From Ruoffia sp044336205 (lineage in GTDB: Bacteria; Bacillota; Bacilli; Lactobacillales; Aerococcaceae), in assembly GCA_044336205.1 (NCBI GenBank), contig CP172318.1, positions 1,922,001 through 1,986,000 on the forward strand: a stretch of 64,000 bases of DNA, given 5' to 3'. Of the stretch, positions 25,870 through 35,608 are shown in pieces; position 1 is the first letter of the stretch, and the number at the start of each line of letters is the position of its first letter. A program made the translations under genes and the position numbers. The notes beneath the pieces were generated by a model. It worked only from the letters and a program-made list of their open reading frames with translations. It was not told the DNA's origin and did no database searches.

Positions 25870-26808
25870 ATGAATGAAAGTATTGTATTAGAAGTTAAAA
25901 ATCTTTCAAAAAGCTACGGTAAACAGCTCGCTTTATCTGAGTTTAACTTGAAAGTAAAGAAAGGAGAAATTGTCGGTATTGCAGGACCTAATGGTGCAGG
26001 TAAGACGACCTTATTCCGAATTATTACTGGCATGACTCCTACTTATAAAGGAAATGTTCACTTATTTGGTTCCTTAGATGAGACCGGTTTAAGAGAAAAT
26101 CGTCAGTTTCTAGGAACAATCATTGAAGATCCTGCTTTCTTTCCAGAGATGACAGCACAACAGAATCTTGAATTCTATCGACTTCAGCGGGGAGTAAAAG
26201 ACAAAGAACGTACAAAAAAACTACTTAAATTGGTAGGTTTAGCCGATGTTGGTAAGAAGAGGTTTCGAAGCTTCTCATTAGGCATGAAGCAACGTCTTGC
26301 GATTGCCTTAGCACTTTTGCAAGAGCCTGATATAGTCATTTTTGACGAACCTACTAATGGTCTTGATCCTAAAGGAATTATCCAAGTTCGCCAACTACTT
26401 CATCAACTTGCTGAAGAGACAAACTTGACCATCATTGTTTCTTCTCATATCCTGTCCGAATTAGAACATTTAGCAACCCGATTTGTTATTATGAACCACG
26501 GTCAGAAAATTGAAGAGTTTACTAAACAAGAACTTAAAGACAAACTCCAAGCCCATTACGAGTTAGGTGTAGATGATACTACAAAAGCAATCAACTTACT
26601 CAAAGAAAAATATGAACACTTAAATGTGCAAGTTAATTCTGATGGGTTTATTGAAATTTTTAACACTTCTATTGAAGCAACAGATATTTCTGATTTGATG
26701 TTCCAACATCAAATCAGACTCTTCCATCTTGTATTAAAATCGCACAATCTAGAGGAAATATTTATCAGCTTAACAGAGGAGGCTGTGGATCATGATTCAT
26801 CTAATTAA
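25870..26808 (+). CDS. ABC-2 type exporter ATP-binding protein (BcrA-like)
   Basis: A 312-residue ATPase of the CcmA/BcrA class. Walker A GPNGAGKTT (about 40-48), Q-loop region ...TIIEDPAFFPEMTAQQNLEFY, signature SLGMKQR (about 141-147), Walker B VIFDEPTNGLDP and the switch SSHILSELEHLATR. The C-terminal 90 residues resemble the extra domain found in bacitracin/lantibiotic-immunity ATPases. It overlaps the permease gene by 17 bases. Substrate is unknown; candidates are antimicrobial peptides or drugs. AAAGGA lies eight bases before the ATG. Confidence 0.85.
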   Translation: MNESIVLEVKNLSKSYGKQLALSEFNLKVKKGEIVGIAGPNGAGKTTLFRIITGMTPTYKGNVHLFGSLDETGLRENRQFLGTIIEDPAFFPEMTAQQNLEFYRLQRGVKDKERTKKLLKLVGLADVGKKRFRSFSLGMKQRLAIALALLQEPDIVIFDEPTNGLDPKGIIQVRQLLHQLAEETNLTIIVSSHILSELEHLATRFVIMNHGQKIEEFTKQELKDKLQAHYELGVDDTTKAINLLKEKYEHLNVQVNSDGFIEIFNTSIEATDISDLMFQHQIRLFHLVLKSHNLEEIFISLTEEAVDHDSSN

Positions 26809-27553
26809 AGCAGAGTTGTATCAATTAGCCATTCGCCGTACTCCAAAGCTTTGGCTTATTGTTGGCTTTTTGATAGGAGCAATGGTGCCTCTAATTTATT
26901 ATTTGGGTACTTGGGTGGAAAAAGGAACAAGACCAGTCCTCGCCCAACTTCCTGCTGAACCCGTCACTTATCTTGCCTTTATCCCTATTATGACCGGAAC
27001 TGCACTTTTCTTAATGATTGGATTAGGTAATACCGCCTACCACGACGAGACACAAAACCGCACACTTATAAATTCAGTCAGTGCAGGACATTCGAGAACC
27101 TCAATTTATTTAGTAAAGTTTCTAAGCAGTTTCCTTTTAGCCATATTATTTTTATTGGTGACTATTTTAGGTTTTTCGATTGCGGGGTCGATTATATTCA
27201 ATGGTGATATTAGTCTTTACTTTGATATTATCATTAAAGATACACTTCCTGATTATTTACCAATATGGGTTATGAATTTGGCATTATTTCAACTTGTCTA
27301 CTTCTTTTCAACAAGTAATGCCTTAATGAATATTACGATCATCACGATTATAGCTAGTCCTCTAATATGGCAGCTTTTGTCTTTAAAGTTTGACTTAATA
27401 CAAAAAATTGAACCTTTTATCTTTACACAGTTAAATCCAAGCCGTCCGATTATGATTAACCAATTAAACTTTACACCTTGGTTAGCCTTAATCTATTTCC
27501 TTATTTTTATGGAATTAGGAATTATTATTTTTTCTCGACGTGAGATTAAATAA
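26792..27553 (+). CDS. ABC-2 type exporter permease subunit
   Basis: A 253-residue protein with six predicted membrane segments (starting about 20, 70, 110, 155, 180 and 228) and a large first external loop. The pattern KAELYQLAIRRTPKLWLIVG then NTAYHDETQNRTLINSVSAGHSRTSIYLVKFLSSF is typical of BcrB/SpaE-like ABC-2 permeases (cytoplasmic helix before the third segment). Co-translated with the upstream ATPase. No antibiotic biosynthesis or two-component genes are next to it. Confidence 0.8.
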   Translation: MIHLIKAELYQLAIRRTPKLWLIVGFLIGAMVPLIYYLGTWVEKGTRPVLAQLPAEPVTYLAFIPIMTGTALFLMIGLGNTAYHDETQNRTLINSVSAGHSRTSIYLVKFLSSFLLAILFLLVTILGFSIAGSIIFNGDISLYFDIIIKDTLPDYLPIWVMNLALFQLVYFFSTSNALMNITIITIIASPLIWQLLSLKFDLIQKIEPFIFTQLNPSRPIMINQLNFTPWLALIYFLIFMELGIIIFSRREIK

Positions 27554-27564
27554 CAAGTACAAAT

Positions 27565-27611
27565 AAAGAGTGTCCGTTTAAATATTTCAACGTTAAACGA
27601 ACACTCTTTTT
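27565..27611. terminator. Bidirectional terminator between convergent genes
   Basis: AAAGAGTGTCCGTTTAA and TTAAACGAACACTCTTT form a long stem, with A- and T-runs usable by the exporter operon (plus) and the DUF454 gene (minus). Confidence 0.85.
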
Positions 27612-27616
27612 CATTT

Positions 27617-27997
27617 TTATTCATCGTTTCTATCTGTTGGTGTATCTGCAATACGCCACCCTATAACATAGACAATTCCGCAAGTTAATAGAGCTAACCC
27701 TAACTTAACCCACCAAATCGGTGCAAGCCAAATAGAGAATATCATTAAAATTACAACATTAAGTATAATTTTCCGCTTCTTTTCTCGTGGTATTGAGCGT
27801 GTCTTGGCGTAATCTTCTACATAAAAACGATACACTGCGGTTGATTTTAGCCAGTTGTCAAAAACCTTCGAACTTCGACTAAAACAAAATCCTGAAAGAA
27901 GTAGGAAAGGTGTTGTCGGTAAGACAGGTACAATTGTTCCTACGAAACCAAGCACAAAAGAAATACAGCCAAAGATTATAAATATGGCTCTTCGCAT
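27617..27997 (-). CDS. DUF454 (YbaN) family inner membrane protein
   Basis: A 126-residue protein with about three membrane helices. The N-terminal FGCISFVLGFVGTIVPVLPTTPFLLLSGFCFSRSS is the signature of YbaN/DUF454 proteins, followed by the WLKSTAVYRFYVEDYAK segment and a double helix near the C-terminus. Function is unknown for the family. Confidence 0.88.
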   Translation of the reverse strand: MRRAIFIIFGCISFVLGFVGTIVPVLPTTPFLLLSGFCFSRSSKVFDNWLKSTAVYRFYVEDYAKTRSIPREKKRKIILNVVILMIFSIWLAPIWWVKLGLALLTCGIVYVIGWRIADTPTDRNDE

Positions 27998-28052
27998 GAT
28001 AACACTTTCCTTCCATTCAAAATTTTTAACTTATCTTTAGCAAATCTATATT

Positions 28053-29271
28053 TTAATGTTCTTTTCGATTAGAATCAAAGAAGCTATTCAGCCATTCTGT
28101 TAGTACACCATCTTTAAGATGGTCTGGGATATTATGACTGACAATCTCTAATTGTTCTGATAAATTCTTGTTCATCATAGATTGTATCTCTTTTAATTGC
28201 AAATCTCTTCCAGATATTTCCGCTAAAGCTATTTGTCTAAGAACTTCTATATAACTATAAGCTAAGCTAATTGTTAATATTCCTGCAATTGAACCAGATA
28301 TCAATCCACCCGTTACTGATCCTAAAGCAGGAATAAACTTAAAGGCAGAAGAAACAAGGTATTTTCCTAAGTAAGTTGCTCCACCTGTCCCTCCGATACC
28401 AGCAACTATGGAGACAATCTGCGACTTGTCTAAGGACAATCCAAAAATGGACGTAATATGTGCAAGCATCGTTATTTGCATAGGTACGAGTAAAGTAGCA
28501 TCCGCTATAGGGATAGGTGCAAACCCTACACCAAAGGCAGATCCAATATATTTCTTAGCCCAACTCCTAGCATGGTCAACTTTAATCGTTAAATCTATTT
28601 GTTGGGCGTTTATAAAAGCCTTGTGTGCCTCCGATGGTATGACCTTTAATGTCGTATCTATAAGCTCTTGTAGTCCAAATGACGGAATTCGTTGTTGGCC
28701 CCTTACGACATAACTTTTAGCCAAAATAGGAATAATAGCTTCAACATTTAACTTTTGCTTTTTGAGGTATTTCTCAAAATCACTATTCTCTTCGCCAATA
28801 GATTGTGTAAGCACAATGATTACTGGAACATGTTCTGCCATAGCTTCAATTAACTCAATCTCAAATGGTTCGATTCTAGCCATTGTGCTATTAATGCAAT
28901 AGTAAACAATATCAATAGCTTCCCCTCTGTCCCTTAGATTTTTGGAATTTAATTAAACTAGACAAAGATAATAAAACTTCATGTTGAGTCTCGGGACTTA
29001 GTTCCAATCCTCTCGTATCATATAATACTAGCGGAACACCTTCTTTAGTAATTTGTTCTACATGCTGAGTAACTGGTGCTCCGACACCTGTTTCTGCCAA
29101 CTTTTCTCTAAAAACAGCATTAATTAATGTACTTTTCCCACTCCCGGTTTTGCCAGCGATTAGAATATGGATGGGTGAAGTTTTTTCCACTTCATCTTTT
29201 GTTTTTGTTATTAGGCTATCAACGACATCCACATTCGCTTTTCTTTGCCATAACTTATCAAATATACTCAT
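28053..29271 (-). pseudogene. GTPase with C-terminal DUF697 domain, interrupted by one frameshift
   Basis: The first frame (29271 to 28912) encodes MSIFDKLWQRK, the P-loop IAGKTGSGKSTLINAVF and switch LVLYDTRGLEL, then drifts off after FQKSKG. The correct continuation (EAIDIVYYCINSTMARIEPFEIELI) is in another frame, read as a second open frame 28883-28053. It carries VIIVLTQS (G4 region degenerate) and a DUF697 membrane part (FGVGFAPIPIADATLLVPMQITML; GLISGSIAGILT). A single-base indel in the G/A-rich stretch near 28915-28930 explains the break. Joined, the protein would be about 405 residues, normal for this class. Whether the break is biological or a read error cannot be told here. Confidence 0.8.
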
Positions 29272-29292
29272 TCCCTGACATCCCCTTTGTAA

Positions 29293-29982
29293 CTAATCTC
29301 GTCTACGACTATTCGCGATCAATATGAATCGAAGTAATTGAAGTGCAGTACTTAGTGTTGCTGCAATATAAGTAAATGCAGCGGCATTTAGAACTTTCTT
29401 AGCGGCCGGTGTCTCTTCTTGAACGAACACACCTGTATCTCCTAAAATGGCCAAAGCACGCTTACTCGCATCAAACTCAACAGGCAGTGTAACTAATTGG
29501 AAGACTAATACTAATGAGAAAGCAATAATCCCAATATTAACTAGCCCCATCATATTGAGTAGTAAACCAATAAAAATTAGTGGCATCGCTATGTTTGACC
29601 CAATCTGAACTAAAGGAACAATAGCACTTCTAACTTTTAAGAAACTATAGTCTTGCTGGTCCTGTACTGCATGCCCACACTCGTGAGCTGCAACTGCTAC
29701 TGCTGCAACAGATGTATTATTATAAGTAGCTTCTGATAATCTCAGCACTTTGTTCCTAGGATCATAATGGTCCGTTAAATTTCCTCGTACTTGTTCTACC
29801 CTAACATCATGAATCCCTGCTGTTTGCAAAATTTTTTCAGCAGCTTGCTTTCCAGTAATGTTTTTTGTTGTTTCTAATTGGTCATATTTATTGAATGTGC
29901 TTTTAACGCGTGACTGAGCGAACAGAACAATACCCATTCCGAGTAAGACTAGTAAGTAAGTCCAATCCATACCAATGTACAT
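29293..29982 (-). CDS. yugP: Membrane zinc metallopeptidase, YugP family
   Basis: A 229-residue membrane protein of peptidase family DUF2268/YugP (neutral zinc metallopeptidase 2). The zinc motif HECGHAVQD (about residues 99-107) follows DHYDPRNKVLRLS, and a later LVTLPVEFDASKRALAIL segment provides the third ligand region. Hydrophobic segments lie at about 5-20, 125-165 and 205-225. Substrate unknown. It precedes the broken GTPase gene by 21 bases. Confidence 0.88.
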   Translation of the reverse strand: MYIGMDWTYLLVLLGMGIVLFAQSRVKSTFNKYDQLETTKNITGKQAAEKILQTAGIHDVRVEQVRGNLTDHYDPRNKVLRLSEATYNNTSVAAVAVAAHECGHAVQDQQDYSFLKVRSAIVPLVQIGSNIAMPLIFIGLLLNMMGLVNIGIIAFSLVLVFQLVTLPVEFDASKRALAILGDTGVFVQEETPAAKKVLNAAAFTYIAATLSTALQLLRFILIANSRRRD

Positions 29983-30109
29983 AGTTTATTTCCCCCTTAT
30001 TATTCTTGCTTATTATAACATAATCACTTGATTTTTTATCATAGTTTACATCTAATAACACTATAGCATCGATATATTAAGTCAATATTAATCAAAATTT
30101 TATAAGAAA

Positions 30110-31865
30110 GAGGCTGGGACAAAAGGTCCTGGATTCTAAAATAAAAGAGAACCTACATTTTCTGTCAAAGAATTTGTAAGTTCTCTTATTTTATTACCTT
30201 GTTTTTTGCATATTTCTTCAGATTGTTGGCCATCAAGACCAACCCAATGTCTGTTTTTACCTTCGATTTACCCCTTAGGTTAAATCGTGTGAATCCTAAA
30301 TTAGCCTTTATCTGGCCAAAGACTGGCTCAACATCAATCTTTCGTTTGGCAAAGATTGTTGAACCTTCTTTAGATAAAAGCTTTTCTGCTTCTGTATTTT
30401 TCAAAATTTGATACTTCTCATTATAGTAAAGCGCCTTTTGCGGCGCATTCTCTGGATCTGTTGGTTTATAAACCGCTACTTGAGAAGTATAGCCACTCAA
30501 TTTATTTCTCCGTTTGGATTGATGGCTGTAGTAATAGATCGTACCGTCTGGGTGCGTAAAGGTCTTTTCTTCTTCATTATAAACCCAATTTCCTAAGTTT
30601 TTATCTGATGTTTTGTGTTTCTTTTTTTGGTCTTTATCAAATCGGTTGTATTTAATAAGATGGTCAATATCATTATCGTCTAAGTAAGTTAAGTTTTCTT
30701 CACTACCGTACCCTGCATCAGCTACAATGCGTTTAGGTCGATGAGGAAAGGTTTCGATAAAAGGTTGTAGCGTCCGTGTATCCGTCGGATTCGGAAAAAC
30801 ATCATAATGAAGAACAAATTGATTTTCTGTACCAATCTGAATATTATACCCGGCTTTCAACTGACCATTCATCATAGGGTCGTCTTTCATTCGCATAAAC
30901 GTCGCATCAGTATCTGTTTTTTGAGTAACTGTTTCGACCATCGAACGTCTCAAACTGTTGATGATACTTTCGTTTTCGAGGCAGAAAATCCTGGCTCACT
31001 TTCCGATGATGTTTCTTGAGGCGACGACGAGCTTGTTTACGAGGATCTGGTCCTTTTACAGGATTCTCTTCAATATCTTGTGACAGTTTTTCAACTTCTT
31101 CTTCAATTAGTTCGGTAATCTCTTGAAGCATAGACTCTTCCAATTCCAACTCTTCATCGTATTGAATACCTGCATCAACCATCGGTTGAATTTCTTCAAA
31201 GTAATATTCACGAGCAGATGTTTTCAGACGTTCCGCAAATCTTTCCGTTGCTTTTCTCCAGACAAAAGTATACTTATTGGCATTGGCTTCAATCTTCGTC
31301 CCATCAATAAAGACATTCTCTAAAGTGATTAGTTTTTCCAATTTTAATTGAATTGTAAATTCGATAAATATATTCTCTAAAAGACGACTACAGTTGTCAG
31401 AAGAACGAAATCGATTAATCGTGCGATAGCTAATCACTTGTTGGGCAACAAGCCATTGCATCGGTAGATTTTCTTCCATCATTTCTTCAATCTTTCGACC
31501 ACTAAAAATACCTTTACTGTAAGCATAAAGAAGAGACATGATGAGTGGTTTTGGGTGATAGGCAGGACGACCGTCCTGAGTCTCAAAAATTTTAAAGTAA
31601 TGATCGTCCAATGAATCGACAAAGTTATAGATAGAAAAAACAATATGGTTGGGATCAATACAAGTAGATAATTCTAATGGAAGTGAAGTTTGATTCATGT
31701 TATAATGTACGTACATAAAAAGCACCCCTTTAATGTTTAGTGTCTATTTACTAATATTATATCAGGGTGCTTTTTGTATGCCTAATTATATATAGCAAAA
31801 ACGACGAGAAAATTAGTTAATCTAATTTCTCGTCGTTTTTATTTAGTGGCTTTTGTCCCAGCCTC
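30110..31865 (-). mobile_element. IS1182-family insertion sequence, copy 2 (frameshifted)
   Basis: A 1756-bp copy with the same 16-bp inverted repeats (30110-30125 and 31850-31865). The two translated halves of its transposase match copy 1 throughout, and the only difference I found is an extra T in a T-run (six at 30917-30922, five at 8452-8456 in copy 1). Flanks are ATAAGAAA and TTGTAGAT, so no target duplication is visible. It separates yugP from the uracil permease gene. Confidence 0.92.
30186..31716 (-). pseudogene. Frameshifted IS1182 transposase
   Basis: The N-terminal frame (31716 to 30907) ends as NSYSKNRY-stop because of one added A in the coding strand at 30917-30922; the C-terminal frame (to 30186) resumes at KTDTDATFMRMKDD. 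The two catalytic Asp regions lie in separate frames, so no active enzyme is expected unless slippage occurs. Copy 1 could act on it in trans because the ends are intact. Confidence 0.9.
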
Positions 31866-31940
31866 TTGTAGATTAGCGTATATATATTTTCTCACTTTAA
31901 GATAAAGTTACATCCATCTTAAGACGGATATTTAAGCTGA

Positions 31941-33218
31941 TTATTTATCAGCAGGTAAGATTAAGTTTAGCACAATACCAACAACGGCACTTAAGGCTGT
32001 TCCAGAGATGACTAAGGCTGAGCCTAATGTTAGAACTGCCCCACCTAAACCAACCACTAACATGGCGCTGGCAATGATTAAGTTTCTAGATAAGTTAAAG
32101 TCTACTCTATGACTAATAAGAACTTTCAAACCATTACTTGCAATGACTCCGTACAGTAAGATTGACATCCCCCCAAGAACCGATTGAGGAATCGTAGAGA
32201 TGATTGCTGTAAACTTACCTAAACAACTAATAAGAATCGCAAGAATTGCTGCATTCCGAATTACTGTAACGCTTGCTACTCGAGTAAGAGCAATCACTCC
32301 TGTATTCTCTCCGTATGTTGTATTGGCTGGCCCTCCAATAAAAGCAGATACAAAGGTCCCTATTCCATCACCAGCTAAGGTTTTATCTAATCCTGGATTT
32401 TCTGTAAATTTGTGCCCAGTAATCTCATTCAACACCATAATATCTCCCATGTGCTCAGCGATTGTTACCATAGCAATCGGCAAGATAGCTAATGCCTCTG
32501 GGCCAAAATAAAAGTTATATGAATTTGCACCATTACCAAAAGGTAGACTAATATCCGGAAAAGAAAACCAAGTTGCTTCAGCCACAGGTGTCAAATCAAC
32601 AATCCCTAAAAGCATTGCTGCTATATAACCAACGACAATAGCAATTAAAAAAGGTATAACCTTGAAAAAACCTTTACCATTGAATGTAACAAATACTGCT
32701 ACAGCAAAGGTAATTAAAGCTGTCAATATTTGTCTCCAATCTCCATCTGTAACGAATCCAGCGTTAGTCACAGCTGTGGATGATAATCCAAGCCCAATGA
32801 CAATAATCATCGGTCCAATAACAATGGGTGGGAATATCTTATTAATCCAATCACTACCAATACGATTAATAATAATTGCCGCGATAACATACACAATCCC
32901 CACTAACATAATTCCAGATTGTGCTGCATCAATTCGTCCACCCATCTGATCAATCGCAAAGCTCATAGCAGTAATGTAAGCAAATGATGACCCCAAGTAA
33001 ACAGGTACCTTAAAGCCAGTTACAACCATATAAATTAAAGTTCCCACACCACTAGCTAATAAAGCAGTAGATACTGACATACCTAAAACGAGTGGCACTA
33101 GAATCGTAGCACCAAACATAGCAAAAATATGTTGGAAACTAAGAAGCAACCCTTCAAGTGGTTTTGGTTTCTCATGCACATCTAGTAACATTACTTTATT
33201 TTTCATTGTTTTCTCCAT
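31941..33218 (-). CDS. pyrP: Uracil permease (NCS2 family)
   Basis: A 425-residue uracil:proton symporter with about 14 helices. Family marks include LLSFQHIFAMFGATILVPLVLGM near the N-terminus, the substrate-site LPIAMVTIAEHMGDIMVLNEITG (about 248-270) with its conserved Glu/His, GPANTTYGENTGVIALTRVASV (about 297-318), and the IPQSVLGG motif. GAGGAGC lies eight bases before the ATG. Preceded by a PyrR-type attenuator, so it is induced when UMP is low. Confidence 0.94.
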   Translation of the reverse strand: MEKTMKNKVMLLDVHEKPKPLEGLLLSFQHIFAMFGATILVPLVLGMSVSTALLASGVGTLIYMVVTGFKVPVYLGSSFAYITAMSFAIDQMGGRIDAAQSGIMLVGIVYVIAAIIINRIGSDWINKIFPPIVIGPMIIVIGLGLSSTAVTNAGFVTDGDWRQILTALITFAVAVFVTFNGKGFFKVIPFLIAIVVGYIAAMLLGIVDLTPVAEATWFSFPDISLPFGNGANSYNFYFGPEALAILPIAMVTIAEHMGDIMVLNEITGHKFTENPGLDKTLAGDGIGTFVSAFIGGPANTTYGENTGVIALTRVASVTVIRNAAILAILISCLGKFTAIISTIPQSVLGGMSILLYGVIASNGLKVLISHRVDFNLSRNLIIASAMLVVGLGGAVLTLGSALVISGTALSAVVGIVLNLILPADK

Positions 33219-33254
33219 ATAAACAGCTCCTCTTTGGGTCTACTTATTGGCTAA

Positions 33255-33372
33255 AATAAATAGCCCTATTTTTGAATAGGGCTTTATAAAGCAGTCTATT
33301 ATCTCTACAATAAAATACGCAGAGATAATAATTTTGAAGTCTTTTGTAACCTCTCTGGATTACTTTAAAAGT
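33255..33372 (-). promoter_or_regulatory. PyrR-dependent attenuator leader of pyrP
   Basis: In transcript order: the PyrR anti-antiterminator site AATCCAGAGAGGTTAC (33346-33361), an antiterminator-forming region with ATTATCTCT..AGAGATAAT (33299-33330), and a terminator with AGCCCTATT..AATAGGGCT and following T-rich sequence (33255-33285) just before the pyrP RBS. PyrR bound to UMP stabilises the first hairpin and so favours termination. Confidence 0.85.
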
Positions 33373-33557
33373 CCCTTTATTCTTTAGAAAATTCTACCAC
33401 GTCTGTAATACAAAAGCAAAGTTTAATTGGATTTTTTCACAAGTGTTTTTATAGGTAATTACAAGCAAACGATAGTATTTCGTGTTGGTTTTCAATATCT
33501 TTTATACTATAATGTATAAAAACATACTCCTAATCCAAGGAAATATATGAGGTGACT

Positions 33558-34424
33558 ATGAAAAATAAATGGCTATATTGGCTACTAGGAGGGATTACTG
33601 TGCTAAGTTTATTTTCATCATTACATTATAAAATAAGAAATAATCATAAAAACTCAGTCTTTTCCTGGTTTGATGAGCCACTCATAGATCCTAAAACAAC
33701 TCTCAATAATATCTCAGATTTAGATATAGATACTCTATATCAATTTTTTTCTTCGGAATATTTTGATAACAAAGAAAAACAAGGTCAATTAGAACAACTT
33801 CTACTAGAGTTCAAAGAACATCACAAAGACGTATACTTACTTAATGGAGAAGCTGAATGGGCACTTGACCCTGAATCTACTGAGCTTATTAAATATATTA
33901 ATAAAACTCACGAATTCCTAGCAACTCGAGGTAGTCACTCACTGATTCAAGGTATTATTATTGATATCGAACCACAAACCTTAGAAGAATACCAAACTAA
34001 TCCAGATGCTGTGATGGCTTCATTCACCAAAGGTCTCAAGAAAGCATATGAAGTGGTCCATGAATTAGAATTAAAAGTTATTGTTTGTCTCCCTTATTAT
34101 TTAGACACAGAAGGTTACTTATCTGAGCTTGAAACGATTATTGCTGAAGCATCAGATGAGGTAGCAATTATGAACTATTATCGTGATCTAGAGATTGAAC
34201 ATATAGCAACTGAAGTGGCTTTAAGTCAAAAATACAACAAGCCTATTCAAACTATTTATGAGCTACAAGCACCTGGAATTCATGGTTTGACGGAGATGAA
34301 CACTTATTACCATCTTGGCATTACGGCCGTAAATAATAATTTTGAACAACTACGCACTTACTATCGTAGCCCAATTAATTTGTCATATCATGAACTCAAT
34401 AGTCTAATTGAATTGAAACCTTAA
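33558..34424 (+). CDS. Membrane-anchored glycosidase-like protein of a polysaccharide module
   Basis: A 288-residue protein with an N-terminal anchor (WLYWLLGGITVLSLFSSL, residues 4-21) and an extracellular part. YLLNGEAEWALDPES, GIIIDIEPQTLEEYQ and VAIMNYYRDLE look like strands of a TIM barrel (glycoside hydrolase or deacetylase-like), with acidic residues at strand ends, but I cannot name the family. Start ATG 33558 with GAGG five bases upstream; a GTG at 33552 is inside the RBS. It heads a three-gene unit with a HEAT-like protein and a processive GT2, so it probably trims or modifies the product. Confidence 0.6.
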   Translation: MKNKWLYWLLGGITVLSLFSSLHYKIRNNHKNSVFSWFDEPLIDPKTTLNNISDLDIDTLYQFFSSEYFDNKEKQGQLEQLLLEFKEHHKDVYLLNGEAEWALDPESTELIKYINKTHEFLATRGSHSLIQGIIIDIEPQTLEEYQTNPDAVMASFTKGLKKAYEVVHELELKVIVCLPYYLDTEGYLSELETIIAEASDEVAIMNYYRDLEIEHIATEVALSQKYNKPIQTIYELQAPGIHGLTEMNTYYHLGITAVNNNFEQLRTYYRSPINLSYHELNSLIELKP

Positions 34425-34528
34425 GATAATTTAGCTTTTAAAGATATCATTGTAAAGGATTAATAAACTATGCATTTAATTACCGTTATTTCTGTTTTTT
34501 ATTTTTTAGCTTATTTTTTAGCTTATTA

Positions 34529-35608
34529 ATGATTCTTTTTGTTGTATTTTACCTCCGTCACCTTGAAAGAAAACAATCTCGTTCAGGCCGAGAGGCATTA
34601 AAATGGGTAAATTTTTTTGAAACTGAAGTATTATCAGAAAATAGTTCTGAACTAAACATTCAAAAATATGTATTCAAACGACTGCGTGATATTGATGAGA
34701 TGGTCGTTTTCTTAAATGTTATGAATGAATACTTAAACAATAAAAACCCTCAAATTATCAGAAGCATTAATCAATTCACCCGCCAACTTTATCCTAATTG
34801 GTTAAAGTTAGCACGTCATTACCGAAAGCAAAGTAATCTACAAATGGCTTACTTTGCTTACGCCACAAACCAATTACCTTTCAAATCTGTAGTTAAGGAA
34901 ACTCATGAATTAGAAGTAATCATGTTAGCTCTCACTCAGTCAAAATCAATATACAGTAAGTTTCAAGCTTTTAACGCACTCTATTCCTTAGGTCAAATTG
35001 ACTCTGTTGTACAAGCTATCTTACTACAACCCCAGACAAAAGGGCCAAAATTGCATGACAAATTGATTACGGATGGACTATTAACGTTCAATGGCGATAG
35101 CCAAAAACTGATTAAATCACTTTATGATCAGATTGACAATTTAGATTCCCCCTACCAAACTAGTTTGATTGATTATGCTAGATTAGAAGGTCGAGATATT
35201 CTTGGTAGCAAACTAATTTCTATTCTTAAAGATAGGTCTCGTCATACAGATGTCATTTGTTCAACACTCAGGTATTACCAACGATATCCTTCAGACTTAG
35301 CTTATCCACTCATTCTCTCTTGGGCTAATGAGACAATGACCTCAGATTGGGAGTGCGTTGCAGTAGCAACGACAGCTTTATCTTCATATCCTAGTGAGGA
35401 GACCACCGATCTTCTTATCCAAAACATTCACTCAAGAGAATGGTATGTAAGAAGAAACGCTGCTCAAGCAATTCAAAAAACTAATATTAACCCACAAAAA
35501 TTAGAGACAATTCTATCTGGGGATGATCAATATGCTAAAGAACAACTCGCTTACTTTACAACGAAAGGAGAGAATCATGGATATTCAACGACTGTTTCAC
35601 ATAGCTGA
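34529..35608 (+). CDS. HEAT-like repeat membrane protein, N-terminus frameshifted
   Basis: A 359-residue protein rich in helical repeats (for example KLISILKDRSRHTDVICSTLRYYQRYP and DLLIQNIHSREWYVRRNAAQAIQK, typical of HEAT/PBS-lyase repeats). The open frame begins with ATG 34529 and half of a membrane helix. A better start exists at ATG 34470 (AAAGGA upstream), giving MHLITVISVFYFLAYFLAY before a stop at 34527-34529; a one-base indel would join both into one full helix. The region between holds a 12-bp tandem duplication. Likely a scaffold of the downstream glycosyltransferase. Confidence 0.65.
   Translation: MILFVVFYLRHLERKQSRSGREALKWVNFFETEVLSENSSELNIQKYVFKRLRDIDEMVVFLNVMNEYLNNKNPQIIRSINQFTRQLYPNWLKLARHYRKQSNLQMAYFAYATNQLPFKSVVKETHELEVIMLALTQSKSIYSKFQAFNALYSLGQIDSVVQAILLQPQTKGPKLHDKLITDGLLTFNGDSQKLIKSLYDQIDNLDSPYQTSLIDYARLEGRDILGSKLISILKDRSRHTDVICSTLRYYQRYPSDLAYPLILSWANETMTSDWECVAVATTALSSYPSEETTDLLIQNIHSREWYVRRNAAQAIQKTNINPQKLETILSGDDQYAKEQLAYFTTKGENHGYSTTVSHS

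Noticed and set aside
30907..30953. Programmed -1 frameshift in IS copy 2 at A-AAA-AAC
   Set aside because: The coding strand has the A AAA AAC heptamer in the right phase, but a -1 shift does not restore the downstream frame; a +1 (or -2) shift is needed. Copy 1 lacks the extra base and reads straight through, so it is a mutation.
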